Notes: a model not told the origin generated them from the sequence alone. Positions 37,321-47,273 are shown, numbered from the stretch's first letter. The stretch: DNA of 64,000 nucleotides from Citromicrobium bathyomarinum (GCA_001306305.2 CP155577.1:3145501-3209500), one strand, 5' to 3'. Translations and numbers: made by a program.

Positions 37321-39651
37321 ATGCGCCTGACCGATCGTTCCGCGTCGCCTGCCTTTGGTGGCCGCGCCTGCCTGCTAAGTGGTGCCGCATTGGCGGTGAT
37401 GGCGACGATCGCGTGGCCCAGCCTCGCGCACGCCCAGGATGCGCCGCAAAGCGAGCCGCAGAGCGGCCAGCAGGCGGACGAGGAGGGCTCGGTCGAAGAG
37501 GCGGTGTCCGACTATATCGAAGGCGACCAGCCGCCCGGCACCCCGCGCGAGATCGGGTTCGAGGCGGATAGTCTGGAATATGATTCGCAGGCTGACACGG
37601 TGATCGCGCGCGGCAACGTGCTGCTGCGCGAGGGCGAGCGTTCGGTGCGCGCCGACGAGGTCCGGTGGGATCGCCCGGCGGGGCGGATCGATGCCAGCGG
37701 CGGCGTGCGTTACGTCGATGGCGACGGCAACCAGCTCTATGCCGAGCAGCTGGAACTGACCGACACCTTCGAGGCGGGCGCGCTGGAAGACCTGTTGCTG
37801 GTGCTGCGCGAAGGCGGACGGCTTGCAGCGGAACGCGGCGAGCGCGCGGGCGACGGGCGCATCGCGCTGACCAGAGCGGCCTATTCGGGCTGCCCGGTGG
37901 TGGGCGAGGATGGCTGCCCGAAGCGCCCGAGCTGGAAGATCACCGCAGAACGCGTCGTCTACAATCCCGACGCCAACACCGTGCGGTTCGAAAAGGGCTA
38001 TTTCTCGCTGTTCGGCGCGCGCATCCTGCCACTGCCCACGCTGGAGCTGCGCACCGACGGCGGACCGCAATCGGGCTTCCTTGTCCCCAGCCTGCGCATC
38101 TCGCGTTCCAACGGGGTGGAGGTCAGCGGCAGCTATTACTGGCGGCTCGCTGAAAACCGCGATCTTGAACTGGCTGCGCACGTGTTCACCGATGCCGCTC
38201 CGATGGCGCGCGCGACCTATCGCGCGCTGTCGGACAAGGGCGCGTTCCAGGCGACCGGCTATGCCACGGTCAGCCGGCGAATCGACCTCAACACCGGCCT
38301 GTCCCAGACCGACGAGGATTTTCGCGGCTACTTCGCCGCCAACGGACGCTACCAGTTCGACGAGAACTGGAGCTTCACTGGCTCCGTCCGCCGCGCGAGC
38401 GACCGCACCTTCCTGCGCCGCTACGACATCAGCCGCGACGACCGGCTGCGCACCGTGGGCGAGCTGGAGCGGATCGATGCCAACAGCTATTTCGTGGTCG
38501 CGGGCTTCGCCACGCAGACCCTGCGCCTCAACCAGCCGCAGGGCGAGGTGCCGGTCGCGCTGCCGCTGATCGATTACCGCCGCCGGATTTCGGAGCCGCT
38601 GCTGGGCGGCACGGTGACGCTGCGCGGCAATACGCTGGGCATCTTGCGCGAGGACGGGCAGGATACCCAGCGCGGCTTCGCCTCCGCGCAGTGGAACCTG
38701 CGCCGGGTGACCGGCCTCGGCCAGGTGGTCGAACTGACCGCGCTGGCGCGCGGCGACATCTACAACACCAACAATTCGGCGGCGACCACGGTTGCCAGCT
38801 ATCGCGGGCGCGAAGGGTGGCAGGGCCGCGCGATCGGGCTCGCCGCGATCGACGTGTCGTGGCCGCTGGTGGGCCCGATTTTCGGCGGCACCCAGGTGCT
38901 GACTCCGCGGATTCAGGTGGTCGGCACCCCGCCCATCCGCAACGCCGCGATCCCCAACGAGGATTCGCGCTCGATCGATCTGGAAGACGTGAACCTGTTC
39001 TCGCTCAACCGCTTCCCGGGGGACGACCGGTTCGAAGACGGCGCGCGGGTGACCTACGGGGTCGACTGGCAATTCACCAAGCCGGACTGGCAGGTGACCG
39101 CCAATTTCGGCCAGTCCTACCGGCTCGACGACAAGCCGATCATCTTCCCCGACGGGACCGGCCTGTCGGACAGGTTCTCCGACTTCGTCGGCCGGGCGCG
39201 CGTGCGCTACAAGGATTTCGTCTCCTTCACCTACCGCTTCCGGCTGGACAAGGACGACTTCACCCCGCGCCGGACCGAGGTGGATGCGACCATCGGATCG
39301 CGGCGAACCTATGCCGAGATCGGCTATCTCAGGCTCGACCGGAACATCCCCAATATCAACGAGGATCTGGGCGATCGCGAAGAGCTGCGCGCAGCGGGCC
39401 GCGTGGCCTTCGCCCGCTACTGGTCGCTGTTCGGTTCGGCGGTGGTCAACATGACCAACCGCGACGAAGACCCGACTCTGCAGGCCGACGGGTTCGACCC
39501 GATCCGCACCCGGATCGGGATCGCATACCAGGACGACTGCATCGATCTGGGGCTCACCTGGCGGCGCGATTACGCCACCCAAGGTGACGCACTGCGCGGC
39601 AATACGTTCGAGCTCACCTTCCGCCTGCTCAACCTCGGCTTCGGCGGATGA
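37321..39651 (+). CDS. lptD: LPS assembly outer-membrane protein LptD
   Basis: 776 residues. Signal peptide to about residue 38 (WPSLAHAQD), an acidic linker, the N-terminal OstA/LptA-like domain (FEADSLEYDSQADTVIARGNVLLREG, quoted from residues ~80-105), and a C-terminal beta barrel with many aromatic-alternating strands (SGSYYWRL, TYRFRLDKDDF). Inserts LPS into the outer leaflet. Cysteines in SGCPVVGEDGCPK and DDCIDLG could make the LptD disulfides. Start of the conserved lptD-surA-pdxA-rsmA block. Confidence 0.95.
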   Translation: MRLTDRSASPAFGGRACLLSGAALAVMATIAWPSLAHAQDAPQSEPQSGQQADEEGSVEEAVSDYIEGDQPPGTPREIGFEADSLEYDSQADTVIARGNVLLREGERSVRADEVRWDRPAGRIDASGGVRYVDGDGNQLYAEQLELTDTFEAGALEDLLLVLREGGRLAAERGERAGDGRIALTRAAYSGCPVVGEDGCPKRPSWKITAERVVYNPDANTVRFEKGYFSLFGARILPLPTLELRTDGGPQSGFLVPSLRISRSNGVEVSGSYYWRLAENRDLELAAHVFTDAAPMARATYRALSDKGAFQATGYATVSRRIDLNTGLSQTDEDFRGYFAANGRYQFDENWSFTGSVRRASDRTFLRRYDISRDDRLRTVGELERIDANSYFVVAGFATQTLRLNQPQGEVPVALPLIDYRRRISEPLLGGTVTLRGNTLGILREDGQDTQRGFASAQWNLRRVTGLGQVVELTALARGDIYNTNNSAATTVASYRGREGWQGRAIGLAAIDVSWPLVGPIFGGTQVLTPRIQVVGTPPIRNAAIPNEDSRSIDLEDVNLFSLNRFPGDDRFEDGARVTYGVDWQFTKPDWQVTANFGQSYRLDDKPIIFPDGTGLSDRFSDFVGRARVRYKDFVSFTYRFRLDKDDFTPRRTEVDATIGSRRTYAEIGYLRLDRNIPNINEDLGDREELRAAGRVAFARYWSLFGSAVVNMTNRDEDPTLQADGFDPIRTRIGIAYQDDCIDLGLTWRRDYATQGDALRGNTFELTFRLLNLGFGG

Positions 39652-39712
39652 GCGCCACGATTGGCACAGCCGCGCGAACGCGCTAGAGGCTGCCTCCGCA
39701 GAATACTCAGCA

Positions 39713-41191
39713 ATGGTTCAGCCAGATCGCGCGAATGCGCTCCTCCGGCGGGAACCCATCGCCCGCACCAGCGACCAACAGGCTATCTTCGTGACCGACA
39801 GCATCAGCATTATCAGCAAGATCTCCACCTCGTTCGCCGCGTTTGCGATGGCGACGATGCCGATCGCGGCGCAGGCCCAGCAGGCGGGCAACGCTGCACA
39901 GCAGGGCGCTCCGCAGCCCTCCGCCGCGCAGCAGGCGGCGACGGACGGGCCCTTCGGCATCCCCGCCGAGGTGGTCAGGTCCGACCACCAGGACCCGAAC
40001 ATGCGCACCGCCACCGCCAAGGTGAACGGCACGGTCATCACCGGTACGGACATTGATCACCGGGTCGCGCTGGTCCTCGCCGCTTCGGAGCGCAAGGAAA
40101 TCCCCGCCGATCAGCTGCAGGCGCTGCGGATGCAGGTGCTGCGCAACCTGATCGACGAAACGCTGCAGATCCAGGCCGCCGCCGCGCAGGACATGGAAGT
40201 GTCTTCCGAAGAGGTGAACCAGCGCTACGCCATCCTGGCGCAGCAGAATTTCGGCAGCAATCCGCAGCAGATGGACAAGTTCCTGATCGCCGCAGGCTCG
40301 TCCCCCGCCACGCTCAAGCGTCAGATTCAGGGCGAAATCGCGTGGCAGATGCTCCTGCGCCGCAACGTGGCCCCGTTCATCAACGTCTCCGCCGAAGAGG
40401 TCAATGACACGATCGAGCGGCTGAAGACCTCGCGCGGGCAGGAAGAATACCGCCTCGCCGAGATCTATCTGTCGGCAACGCCCGAAACCGCCGCGACCGT
40501 CGAAGCCAATGCCGAGCAGATCATGGACCAGATCCGCGCCGGCGGCAGCTTCCAGGCCTATGCCCGGCAGTTTTCCGAATCGACCACCGCCTCGGTCGGC
40601 GGCGATCTCGGCTTCGTCCGGCTGGGCACCCTGCCCGGCCAGATGGCCGAGGTGGCGACCAAGATGACCCCCGGCCAGCTGGTCGGCCCCGTTCCGATCC
40701 CGGGCGGCTATGTCATCATGCTGCTGCTCGACAAGCGACAGGTGCTGACCGCCGACCCGCGCGATGCCGTGCTCAGCCTCAAGCAGATCGCGATCACCTT
40801 CCCGCAGGGAACGAGCCAGGATCGCGCCAACGCACGGGTGGAAGAATTCGCCAACGCGATCGGCACGATCCGTGGCTGCGGCGATGCGAACCGGGTGGCC
40901 GAATCGGTCGGCGCGAGCGTGGTCGACAATGATTCGATCACCGTGCGCGATCTGCCGCCGCAGCTGCAGGCGTCGCTGATGGACCTGCAGGTCGGCCAGA
41001 CCACGCCGCCTTTCGGCTCCATGCAGGACGGTGTTAGGGTGCTGCTGCTGTGCGGCCGCGACGATCCGGAAGTGAATGGCGAACCCGATTTCGACCAGAT
41101 CATGGACCGGATCGAGGAAGAGCGGATCAGCAAGCGCGCCCAGCGCTTCCTGCGCGACCTGCGCGACGACGCGATCATCGAATACAACTGA
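39713..41191 (+). CDS. surA: SurA-like peptidyl-prolyl isomerase / outer-membrane chaperone
   Basis: 492 residues from ATG 39713; GTG 39791 (466 residues, signal peptide with ATMPIAAQAQ) is an equally reasonable start. The N-terminal chaperone region (TATAKVNGTVITGTDIDHRVAL ... NLIDETLQIQAA) precedes a parvulin domain (EEYRLAEIYLSA ... ASVGGDLGFVRLGTLPGQM, GPVPIPGGYVIMLLLDKR). Periplasmic folding factor for outer-membrane proteins such as LptD, which lies immediately upstream. Four bases before pdxA. Confidence 0.9.
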   Translation: MVQPDRANALLRREPIARTSDQQAIFVTDSISIISKISTSFAAFAMATMPIAAQAQQAGNAAQQGAPQPSAAQQAATDGPFGIPAEVVRSDHQDPNMRTATAKVNGTVITGTDIDHRVALVLAASERKEIPADQLQALRMQVLRNLIDETLQIQAAAAQDMEVSSEEVNQRYAILAQQNFGSNPQQMDKFLIAAGSSPATLKRQIQGEIAWQMLLRRNVAPFINVSAEEVNDTIERLKTSRGQEEYRLAEIYLSATPETAATVEANAEQIMDQIRAGGSFQAYARQFSESTTASVGGDLGFVRLGTLPGQMAEVATKMTPGQLVGPVPIPGGYVIMLLLDKRQVLTADPRDAVLSLKQIAITFPQGTSQDRANARVEEFANAIGTIRGCGDANRVAESVGASVVDNDSITVRDLPPQLQASLMDLQVGQTTPPFGSMQDGVRVLLLCGRDDPEVNGEPDFDQIMDRIEEERISKRAQRFLRDLRDDAIIEYN

Positions 41192-41195
41192 TCAG

Positions 41196-42083
41196 GTGAC
41201 CACGCCGCTCCCGCTGGCCGTTACCATCGGCGACCCGGCGGGCGTCGGGCCGGAGATTGTCGCGCACATCCTGGCGCGCGAAGCCGAGCTTGGCCTGCCC
41301 CCGCTGCGGGTGGTCGGAGAGCCCGGCTCTCCATTGCGCACCGGCCAGCCCGATCGTGCATCGGCCCAATGCGCTCTCGACGCGCTGGGGCAGGCCGTCG
41401 CCATGGTCCGCTCGGGCGAGTGCAGCGCCCTGGTGACCGGCCCGGTGGCCAAGTCCGCTATTGCCCAGATCGATCCGAACTTCGTCGGCCAGACCGAATT
41501 CCTTGCCGATGCCTGCGGGTTGCCGCGGGAGGATGCGGTGATGATGCTCGCCGGGCCATCGCTCAAGACCGTCCCGATGACCGTGCATTGCGCGCTGGCC
41601 GATGTGCCCGCGCGTCTCTCGCAACATCTGATCGTGCAGCGCAGCCGGATCGTAGCCGCAGCGCTGCGCACAGACTACGGGATCGATGCGCCGCGTATCG
41701 CGATCGCCGGGCTCAACCCACACGCGGGTGAGGATGGCCGCATGGGGCGCGAGGAGATCGAGGTAATCGCCCCCGCCATCGCCACCTTGCGCGAACAGGG
41801 CATCGACACCACCGGCCCGCATCCCGCCGACACGCTGTTCGCGCCGCACAAGCGAGGGACTTACGACGTGGCGATCGCGATGTATCACGATCAGGCGCTG
41901 GTCCCGATCAAGGCGCTCGATTTCGACGAAGGGGTCAACGTCACGCTCGGCCTGCCGATCGTGCGCACCTCGCCCGACCACGGCACCGCGTTCGACATTG
42001 CGGGCAAGGGCATCGCTCGACCCGATGCGATGATCGCGGCGATCCGCATGGCGGGGCAGATTGCTGCGCGGCGGAGCCGATGA
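41196..42083 (+). CDS. pdxA: 4-hydroxythreonine-4-phosphate dehydrogenase
   Basis: 295 residues from GTG 41196; slightly short for PdxA (~330). Family motifs [51 protein letters not shown] (metal histidine), [10 protein letters not shown] and [19 protein letters not shown] are all present. Part of vitamin B6 synthesis. It starts 5 bases after surA and overlaps rsmA (ATGA). The shortfall is in the segment between the first strand and the VTGPVAK motif and does not touch active-site residues. Confidence 0.94.
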   Translation: MTTPLPLAVTIGDPAGVGPEIVAHILAREAELGLPPLRVVGEPGSPLRTGQPDRASAQCALDALGQAVAMVRSGECSALVTGPVAKSAIAQIDPNFVGQTEFLADACGLPREDAVMMLAGPSLKTVPMTVHCALADVPARLSQHLIVQRSRIVAAALRTDYGIDAPRIAIAGLNPHAGEDGRMGREEIEVIAPAIATLREQGIDTTGPHPADTLFAPHKRGTYDVAIAMYHDQALVPIKALDFDEGVNVTLGLPIVRTSPDHGTAFDIAGKGIARPDAMIAAIRMAGQIAARRSR

Positions 42084-42904
42084 CCGACCTCCCACCTTTA
42101 CGCGAAGTGATCGCGGCGCACGGCCTCAGCGCGTCCAAGGCGCTCGGCCAGAATTTCCTGTTCGACGAGCAGTTGCTCGCGCGCATCGCGGCGGTGCCGG
42201 GCGACCTGTCGGGCAGGAACGTGCTCGAAGTCGGCCCCGGCCCCGGCGGGCTCACGCGCGCGCTCCTGCGTGCCGGGGCGAAGGTCACCGCGATCGAGAT
42301 GGACCGCCGCTGCCTGCCCGCGCTCGCCGAACTCGGCGACGCCTTCCCCGGCCAGCTGACCGTGATCGAGGGCGATGCGCTCAAGATCGACCACGACGCC
42401 ATCTTCGACGGCGAACCCTACGCGATCCTCTCCAACCTGCCCTACAACGTCGGCACCGCGCTGTTCACCCGCTGGATGGGCGGCGAGGCATGGCCACCCA
42501 ACTGGACATCGCTCACCCTGATGTTCCAGCAGGAGGTCGCGCAACGGATCGTCGCGCAGCCGGGCGGCTCTGCCTACGGACGCCTCGCGGTCCTCGCCCA
42601 GTGGCGCGGCACGGCGAAGCTGGCGATGAAGGTCCACCGCAGCGCCTTCACCCCGCCGCCCAAGGTGATGAGCGCGATCGTCCATGTGACCCCCGCTGCA
42701 ATGCCCGATGGCGTCTCGGCCGCGAAGCTGGAACAGGTCACCGCCGCCGCCTTCGGCCAGCGCCGCAAGATGCTGCGCCAGAGCCTGAAGGGCGTGCCTG
42801 GCGCGCTGGATGCGCTGGAGACGCTCGGCATCGACCCGCAGCGGCGTGCCGAAACGCTCGACGTCGGGGAATTCGTGGTCCTCGCCCGCGCGCTGTCCAC
42901 CTGA
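42080..42904 (+). CDS. rsmA: 16S rRNA (adenine1518/1519-N6)-dimethyltransferase
   Basis: 274 residues (KsgA). N-terminal [16 protein letters not shown] motif [18 protein letters not shown]; motif [18 protein letters not shown]-terminal [14 protein letters not shown]. Dimethylates two adenines of helix 45 during small-subunit maturation. ATGA overlap with pdxA. Closes the lptD-surA-pdxA-rsmA block seen in many proteobacteria. Confidence 0.97.
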   Translation: MTDLPPLREVIAAHGLSASKALGQNFLFDEQLLARIAAVPGDLSGRNVLEVGPGPGGLTRALLRAGAKVTAIEMDRRCLPALAELGDAFPGQLTVIEGDALKIDHDAIFDGEPYAILSNLPYNVGTALFTRWMGGEAWPPNWTSLTLMFQQEVAQRIVAQPGGSAYGRLAVLAQWRGTAKLAMKVHRSAFTPPPKVMSAIVHVTPAAMPDGVSAAKLEQVTAAAFGQRRKMLRQSLKGVPGALDALETLGIDPQRRAETLDVGEFVVLARALST

Positions 42905-42946
42905 CCGGGCTTGGCCAGCCGCGTCGCGCAGGCTAGGCCCCCGGGC

Positions 42947-44158
42947 ATGAACAGACTTTCCGGCCCCCTCCAGCAGGCCATCGACACTATCGACGGCGCG
43001 GCCATGCTCGCGCAGGTCGAGCGCTGGGCACGTATCAACTCGGGCACCGCCAACCTCGACGGCCTCGCCCGCATGGCTCAGGAACTGAGCGAGGCGTTCT
43101 CCGCCCTCCCCGGCGAAATCACGCTGGAAGAGCCCGCCCCGGTGACGGCGGTCGACGCAAGCGGCAAGGAAACCGCGGTTCAGAACGGCAAGCACTTCGT
43201 GTTGCGCGTGCGTCCGGAGGCGCAGCGGCGGTTCATCCTGACCGGGCATATGGACACCGTCTTCCCCGCCGATCACCCGTTTCAGGACCTGACCTGGCTC
43301 GACGACGAGGTGCTCAACGGGCCCGGCACGGCGGACATGAAGGGAGGCCTCGCGATCATCCTCGCCTCGCTCACTGCGCTCGAGCAGATCGAGGCATGGC
43401 AGCAGGTCGGCTACGACGTGCTGATCAATGCCGACGAGGAAACCGGCTCGCTCTCCTCCGCGCCGCTGATCGAGGACCTGGCGCAGGGCAAATACGCCGC
43501 GCTGACCTTCGAGCCTGCGGCGACGCCCGAGGGCACGCTCGCCCATGCGCGCGGCGGCAGCGGGAATTACAGCCTGATCGTCACCGGTAAGTCCGCCCAC
43601 GCCGGGCGCAACCCGCACGATGGGCGTAACGCGATCGTCGCCGCCTCCACGCTCGCGGTGCGGCTCAAGGAATTGCAGCGCGACGATATCAGCGTGAACC
43701 CGGCCAAGATCGATGGCGGCGCGGCGAACAACGTCGTGCCCGACCATGCCGTCCTCCGCTTCAACATCCGCCCGAAGGAGCCCGCCGCAGCCGAGCGATT
43801 TGAGGCGGAAATGCACGCTCTGATCGGCGAGGTGAAGCAGGCCCAGGAGGTCGATATCACGATCCACGGCGGTATCTCGCGTCCGCCCAAGCCGGTCGAC
43901 CGCAAGGCGCAGGCGCTGTTCGATCTGGTCCGCGAATGCGGCGCCGAGCTGGGGCAGGAGATCGACTGGAAATCCACCGGTGGCGTGTGCGACGGCAATA
44001 ATATCGCCGCTACCGGCGTGCCGGTGGTCGATACGATGGGCGTGCGTGGCGGCAAGATCCACTCGCCCGACGAGTTCATGATCGCCCCTTCGCTGAAGGA
44101 ACGCGCCGCGCTCGCGGCGATGGTCCTGCACGGACTGGCAACGGAGGATGTGCTGTGA
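42947..44158 (+). CDS. M20-family zinc hydrolase coupled to astA
   Basis: 403 residues. Metal site residues: H in ILTGHMDTVFPAD, bridging D in GPGTADMKGGLA, catalytic E in NADEETGS, and H in GGKIHSPDEF; dimerisation domain around GKSAHAGRNPHDGRNA. Similar to ArgE/carboxypeptidase G2-type deacylases. It overlaps astA by 4 bases (GTGA), so it is made with the arginine succinyltransferase pathway. The dedicated desuccinylase AstE (M14 family) is not in the window; this enzyme may do that step or a related deacylation, which is inference. Confidence 0.85.
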   Translation: MNRLSGPLQQAIDTIDGAAMLAQVERWARINSGTANLDGLARMAQELSEAFSALPGEITLEEPAPVTAVDASGKETAVQNGKHFVLRVRPEAQRRFILTGHMDTVFPADHPFQDLTWLDDEVLNGPGTADMKGGLAIILASLTALEQIEAWQQVGYDVLINADEETGSLSSAPLIEDLAQGKYAALTFEPAATPEGTLAHARGGSGNYSLIVTGKSAHAGRNPHDGRNAIVAASTLAVRLKELQRDDISVNPAKIDGGAANNVVPDHAVLRFNIRPKEPAAAERFEAEMHALIGEVKQAQEVDITIHGGISRPPKPVDRKAQALFDLVRECGAELGQEIDWKSTGGVCDGNNIAATGVPVVDTMGVRGGKIHSPDEFMIAPSLKERAALAAMVLHGLATEDVL

Positions 44159-45168
44159 GTTTCGTAATCCGCCCCTCGCGCGAGGACGACCTCGAGCATC
44201 TGTACGAAATGGCCAAGCTGACCGGCGGCGGATTCACCAACCTGCCCGCCGACCGCGATGCGCTGCGCGGCAAGCTGGAACGCTCGGCCAAGGCCTTCGC
44301 CAATAGGGGCCACGAGTTGGTCGACGAGACCTTCCTGCTGGTGCTGGAAAATACCGAGACCGGCGCGGTGCGCGGCACCTGCCAGCTGATGACGCAGGTC
44401 GGCCAGCAATGGCCGTTCTATTCCTACCGGCTCAACACGCTGACCCAGTACAGCCAAGAGCTGGACCGCACGGTGCGCGCAGAAATGCTGCACTTGGTCA
44501 CCGATCTGGAAGGGTGCAGCGAGGTCGGCGGGCTATTCCTCCACCCGAACGAGCGCGCCGGAGGCCTCGGCCTGCTGCTCGCGCGCAGCCGCTACCTGTT
44601 CATCGCGATGCACCGCCAGCGGTTTGCCGAGCGCGTGCTGGCCGAACTGCGCGGCATTATCGACGATCGCGGCGGCTCGCCTTTCTGGGACGGGGTCGCC
44701 GGGCGTTTCTTCGGGATGACCTTCCAGGAGGCCGACTATTTCAACGCGATCAACGGCAACCAGTTCATCGCCGACCTGATGCCCAAATATCCGGTCTATG
44801 TCGCAATGCTGGACGACGATGCACGCGAGGTGATCGGCCTCCCCCACCCCACCGGCCGCGCCGCGATGAAGATGCTGGAGAAGGAAGGCCTGCGCTTCGA
44901 AGGCTATGTCGACATCTTCGACGGCGGCCCGACCATGCTCGCGCGGACCGACGATGTGGTGAGCGTAGCGGATGCCAAGCCCCTCACACTGGGCAGCACG
45001 GCACTCGACAAGGGTGAGCGCGCCTTGATCGCTACCGGCCATCTCACCGATTTCCGCTGCAGCTATGGCTCGCGCAGCATTGATGGCGACACGATCGCGA
45101 TCGACGCGGCCGGCGCCGCGACCTTACAGGTGGGCGAAGGCGATACCGTGTGGAGCGTGCCCAAATAG
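44155..45168 (+). CDS. astA: Arginine N-succinyltransferase
   Basis: 337 residues, first enzyme of the AST pathway (succinyl-CoA + arginine). N-terminal FVIRPSREDDLEHLYEMAKLTGGGFTNLP, then QWPFYSYRLNTLTQYSQEL, GGLFLHPNERAGGLGLLLARSRYLF and EGYVDIFDGGPTMLARTDDV (in parts) match AstA/ArgAB. Start GTG 44155 overlaps the upstream hydrolase. Lets the cell use arginine as nitrogen source. Followed by a palindromic repeat and astB. Confidence 0.95.
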   Translation: MSFVIRPSREDDLEHLYEMAKLTGGGFTNLPADRDALRGKLERSAKAFANRGHELVDETFLLVLENTETGAVRGTCQLMTQVGQQWPFYSYRLNTLTQYSQELDRTVRAEMLHLVTDLEGCSEVGGLFLHPNERAGGLGLLLARSRYLFIAMHRQRFAERVLAELRGIIDDRGGSPFWDGVAGRFFGMTFQEADYFNAINGNQFIADLMPKYPVYVAMLDDDAREVIGLPHPTGRAAMKMLEKEGLRFEGYVDIFDGGPTMLARTDDVVSVADAKPLTLGSTALDKGERALIATGHLTDFRCSYGSRSIDGDTIAIDAAGAATLQVGEGDTVWSVPK

Positions 45169-45178
45169 CCATCTGACT

Positions 45179-45281
45179 CGTCATCGCGAGGAGCGAAGCG
45201 ACGTGGCGATCCATGGCCCGCGCGCTTTGCAATCAGTTCATCCATGGATTGCCGCGCGACCTCCGGTCGCTCGCAATGACG
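45179..45281. repeat. Imperfect palindromic intergenic repeat element before astB
   Basis: Left arm starts CGTCATCGCGAGGAGCGAAG (45179-45216 ending CCATGG), right arm is its approximate reverse complement (45242-45281, beginning CCATGGATTGCCGCG and ending CGCAATGACG). This matches a dispersed palindrome family known in many alphaproteobacteria (core TCATTGCGAGCGAAGCGA). It fills the gap between astA and astB and ends 12 bases before the astB start. Confidence 0.8.
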
Positions 45282-45293
45282 ACAGGGAAAACC

Positions 45294-46541
45294 GTGCTCA
45301 AGGAAATCAACTTCGACGGGATCATCGGCCCCTCGCACAACTACGCGGGGCTGAGCCTCGGCAATATCGCCAGCGCGAGCCATCGCGGGCAGACCAGCCA
45401 CCCGCGCGAGGCGGCTCTGCAGGGCCTCGCCAAGATGCGCGGCAATATGGCGCGCGGGCTTCCGCAGGGCTTCCTCCTGCCGCTGCCGCGTCCCAATGGC
45501 GTGCTGGGAGATGCGCTGGCGCTCGACGGCACAGAGGATCCTGCCCTGCGCGCCGCGCCCTGGTCCGCCTCGGCCATGTGGACCGCCAATGCGGCGACGG
45601 TCAGCCCCGCGCCCGACACGCGCGACGGGCGCTGCCACCTGACCCCAGCCAACCTCATCACCATGCTCCATCGCGCGCAGGAATGGCAGGATACCAAAGC
45701 GCAGCTCGACATCGCCTTCGGCGATGCAAAGCACTTCGCGGTCCACGACGCGGTGCCGCCGACCTTCGGCGACGAGGGTGCGGCCAACCACATGCGACTT
45801 TGCGAGAGCCACGGCGAGGCGGGCGTCGAGGTGTTCGTCTATGGCAAGCCGGGCGGCAAGTTCCCCGCGCGCCAGCACGAACAGGCAAGCCGCGCGGTCG
45901 CACGCATGCATGGGCTCGATCCGAAACGTACGGTGTTCATCGAACAGAACCTCGAGGCGATCGAGGCGGGCGCGTTCCATAACGACGTGGTCGCCGTGGC
46001 GAACGAGCGCGTGCTGTTCACCCACGCGCGCGCCTTCGCCGATCCGCAGGGGGCCTATGGCGCGATCCGCGAGGCGTTCCCCGCGCTCGAACTGGTCGAA
46101 GTGCCCGAGAGCGCGGTGAGTCTCGAAGAGGCGATCCGCACCTATCTGTTCAACGCGCAGTTGCTCACCCTGCCCGACGGCACCATGGCGCTGGTCGTCC
46201 CCAGCGAATGCCGCGAATCGACGAGCGTTTGGGCGTTCTGCGAAAAGATGACGGAGAGCAATGGCCCGATCCGACAGGTGATCCCGGTCGATGTGCGCCA
46301 GTCGATGGCCAATGGCGGCGGCCCCGCCTGTCTGCGCCTGCGCGTGGTCGCCGACCCCGCGACGGTCGATCCGCGCTTCCTGCTCGACGAGGCGAAGGCG
46401 GAGCAAATCGAGGCGGTCATCGCCGAGCATTGGCCTGAAGCGATCGAACCGGCCCAGCTTGGCACCGATGCGCTGAGCGAACAGGTGCGCGCGGCACGCG
46501 GCGCGCTGCTCGACGCGCTCGATCTAACCGAATTAGGGTAA
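45294..46541 (+). CDS. astB: N-succinylarginine dihydrolase
   Basis: 415 residues, second AST step, releasing two ammonia from succinylarginine. N terminus LKEINFDGIIGPSHNYAGLSLGN and the catalytic cysteine region ANGGGPACLRLRV near the C terminus are diagnostic; MHGLDPKRTVFIEQNLEAIEAGAFHNDVVAVANE holds the catalytic histidine. GTG 45294 with AGGG 6 bases upstream is preferred; ATG 45276 lies inside the palindromic repeat and would add six unconserved residues. Confidence 0.95.
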   Translation: MLKEINFDGIIGPSHNYAGLSLGNIASASHRGQTSHPREAALQGLAKMRGNMARGLPQGFLLPLPRPNGVLGDALALDGTEDPALRAAPWSASAMWTANAATVSPAPDTRDGRCHLTPANLITMLHRAQEWQDTKAQLDIAFGDAKHFAVHDAVPPTFGDEGAANHMRLCESHGEAGVEVFVYGKPGGKFPARQHEQASRAVARMHGLDPKRTVFIEQNLEAIEAGAFHNDVVAVANERVLFTHARAFADPQGAYGAIREAFPALELVEVPESAVSLEEAIRTYLFNAQLLTLPDGTMALVVPSECRESTSVWAFCEKMTESNGPIRQVIPVDVRQSMANGGGPACLRLRVVADPATVDPRFLLDEAKAEQIEAVIAEHWPEAIEPAQLGTDALSEQVRAARGALLDALDLTELG

Positions 46542-46575
46542 ACGCTCTGGTTACCCTGTCGGGTAAGCTTACAAT

Positions 46576-46601
46576 GGCCCGCGCGTTAACCAGCGCGGGC
46601 C
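46576..46601 (+). terminator. Hairpin after astB
   Basis: Perfect 9-base arms GGCCCGCGC (46576-46584) and GCGCGGGCC (46593-46601) with an 8-base loop, 34 bases after the astB stop. No T run. Confidence 0.55.
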
Positions 46602-46658
46602 GCAGGAACCCTCATCTGGCACAGGCTTTGCGTAGGTAATCCGCCGGCCGCGTTAAGG

Positions 46659-46907
46659 ATGAAGATGCTCCGCAAGATTTCCCGCCTGTTCGTGATCAAG
46701 ACCCGGTTCGAGGCGTTCCTGATCATCTACGCGCTGGCGCTGGGCGCAACCGCGCGCGGGGCAAACTATCTGGAGCAATATCCCGGCTGGGGCGGCAAGC
46801 TGCTGTTCCTCGCCTGCTCGGCGGCGGTATTCATGGCGGGGGCGAAGATCCTCGACTGCCTGAGGCACGAGAAGGCGGCGAAGGAGGCACTGTCCACAGA
46901 GCGCTAA
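46659..46907 (+). CDS. Small membrane protein of unknown function
   Basis: 82 residues. Two hydrophobic segments (about 20-35 and 48-64) with basic residues at both ends (MKMLRKISRLFVIKTRF, CLRHEKAAKEA). AAGG lies six bases before an in-frame ATG at 46665, so the protein may begin MLRKIS. Not recognised; resembles short conserved sphingomonad proteins. It reads toward the minus-strand tmRNA gene. Confidence 0.6.
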   Translation: MKMLRKISRLFVIKTRFEAFLIIYALALGATARGANYLEQYPGWGGKLLFLACSAAVFMAGAKILDCLRHEKAAKEALSTER

Positions 46908-46921
46908 TGCAGGGAATGAAG

Positions 46922-47273
46922 GTGGGGGATTCTGTTGCTAGGCTCCCCCGGGCCCCCGGTATCCGTTCTGTTGCCCGGTCGGTCCAACCGCGCTTTAGCT
47001 TTGTAAATTCAGGCCGTTAGGCCATCAAATTACGCAGCGAGAGCGAGTGCTTCGTTATCGTTGGCACTTGTGAAAAGAGCTTTTTACGGAGTGCTCATTC
47101 CGGGCAAAAACGATGCCTTTCAACGCATGTCGATCCTGGTTCGGCCCCATCAGGAAGCCCGCCCCTCTCGCTAGGGAACCGGGCCTTTTGGTGGAGCCGC
47201 CGGGTACTGCCCCCGGGTCCATTGCGTCTATTATACACCGCAGTTTATCACCATAGCCGGCCGAAACCGGCAC
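46922..47273 (-). ncRNA. ssrA: Two-piece (circularly permuted) tmRNA
   Basis: Rescues stalled ribosomes. On the minus strand the acceptor piece comes first and ends GGCTCCACCA with encoded CCA at 47189-47191; the coding piece starts at 47148 with GGGGCCGAACCAGG. GGGGCCG pairs with CGGCTCC as a 7-bp acceptor stem with a G3-U70 pair, the alanine identity element. The tag frame (47030-47065) reads ANDNEALALAA then TAA. The 40 bases between (47149-47188) are the processed intervening loop. A TTCACA/16/TATATA promoter-like pair lies at 47301-47306/47279-47284. Outer ends are approximate. Confidence 0.95.
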
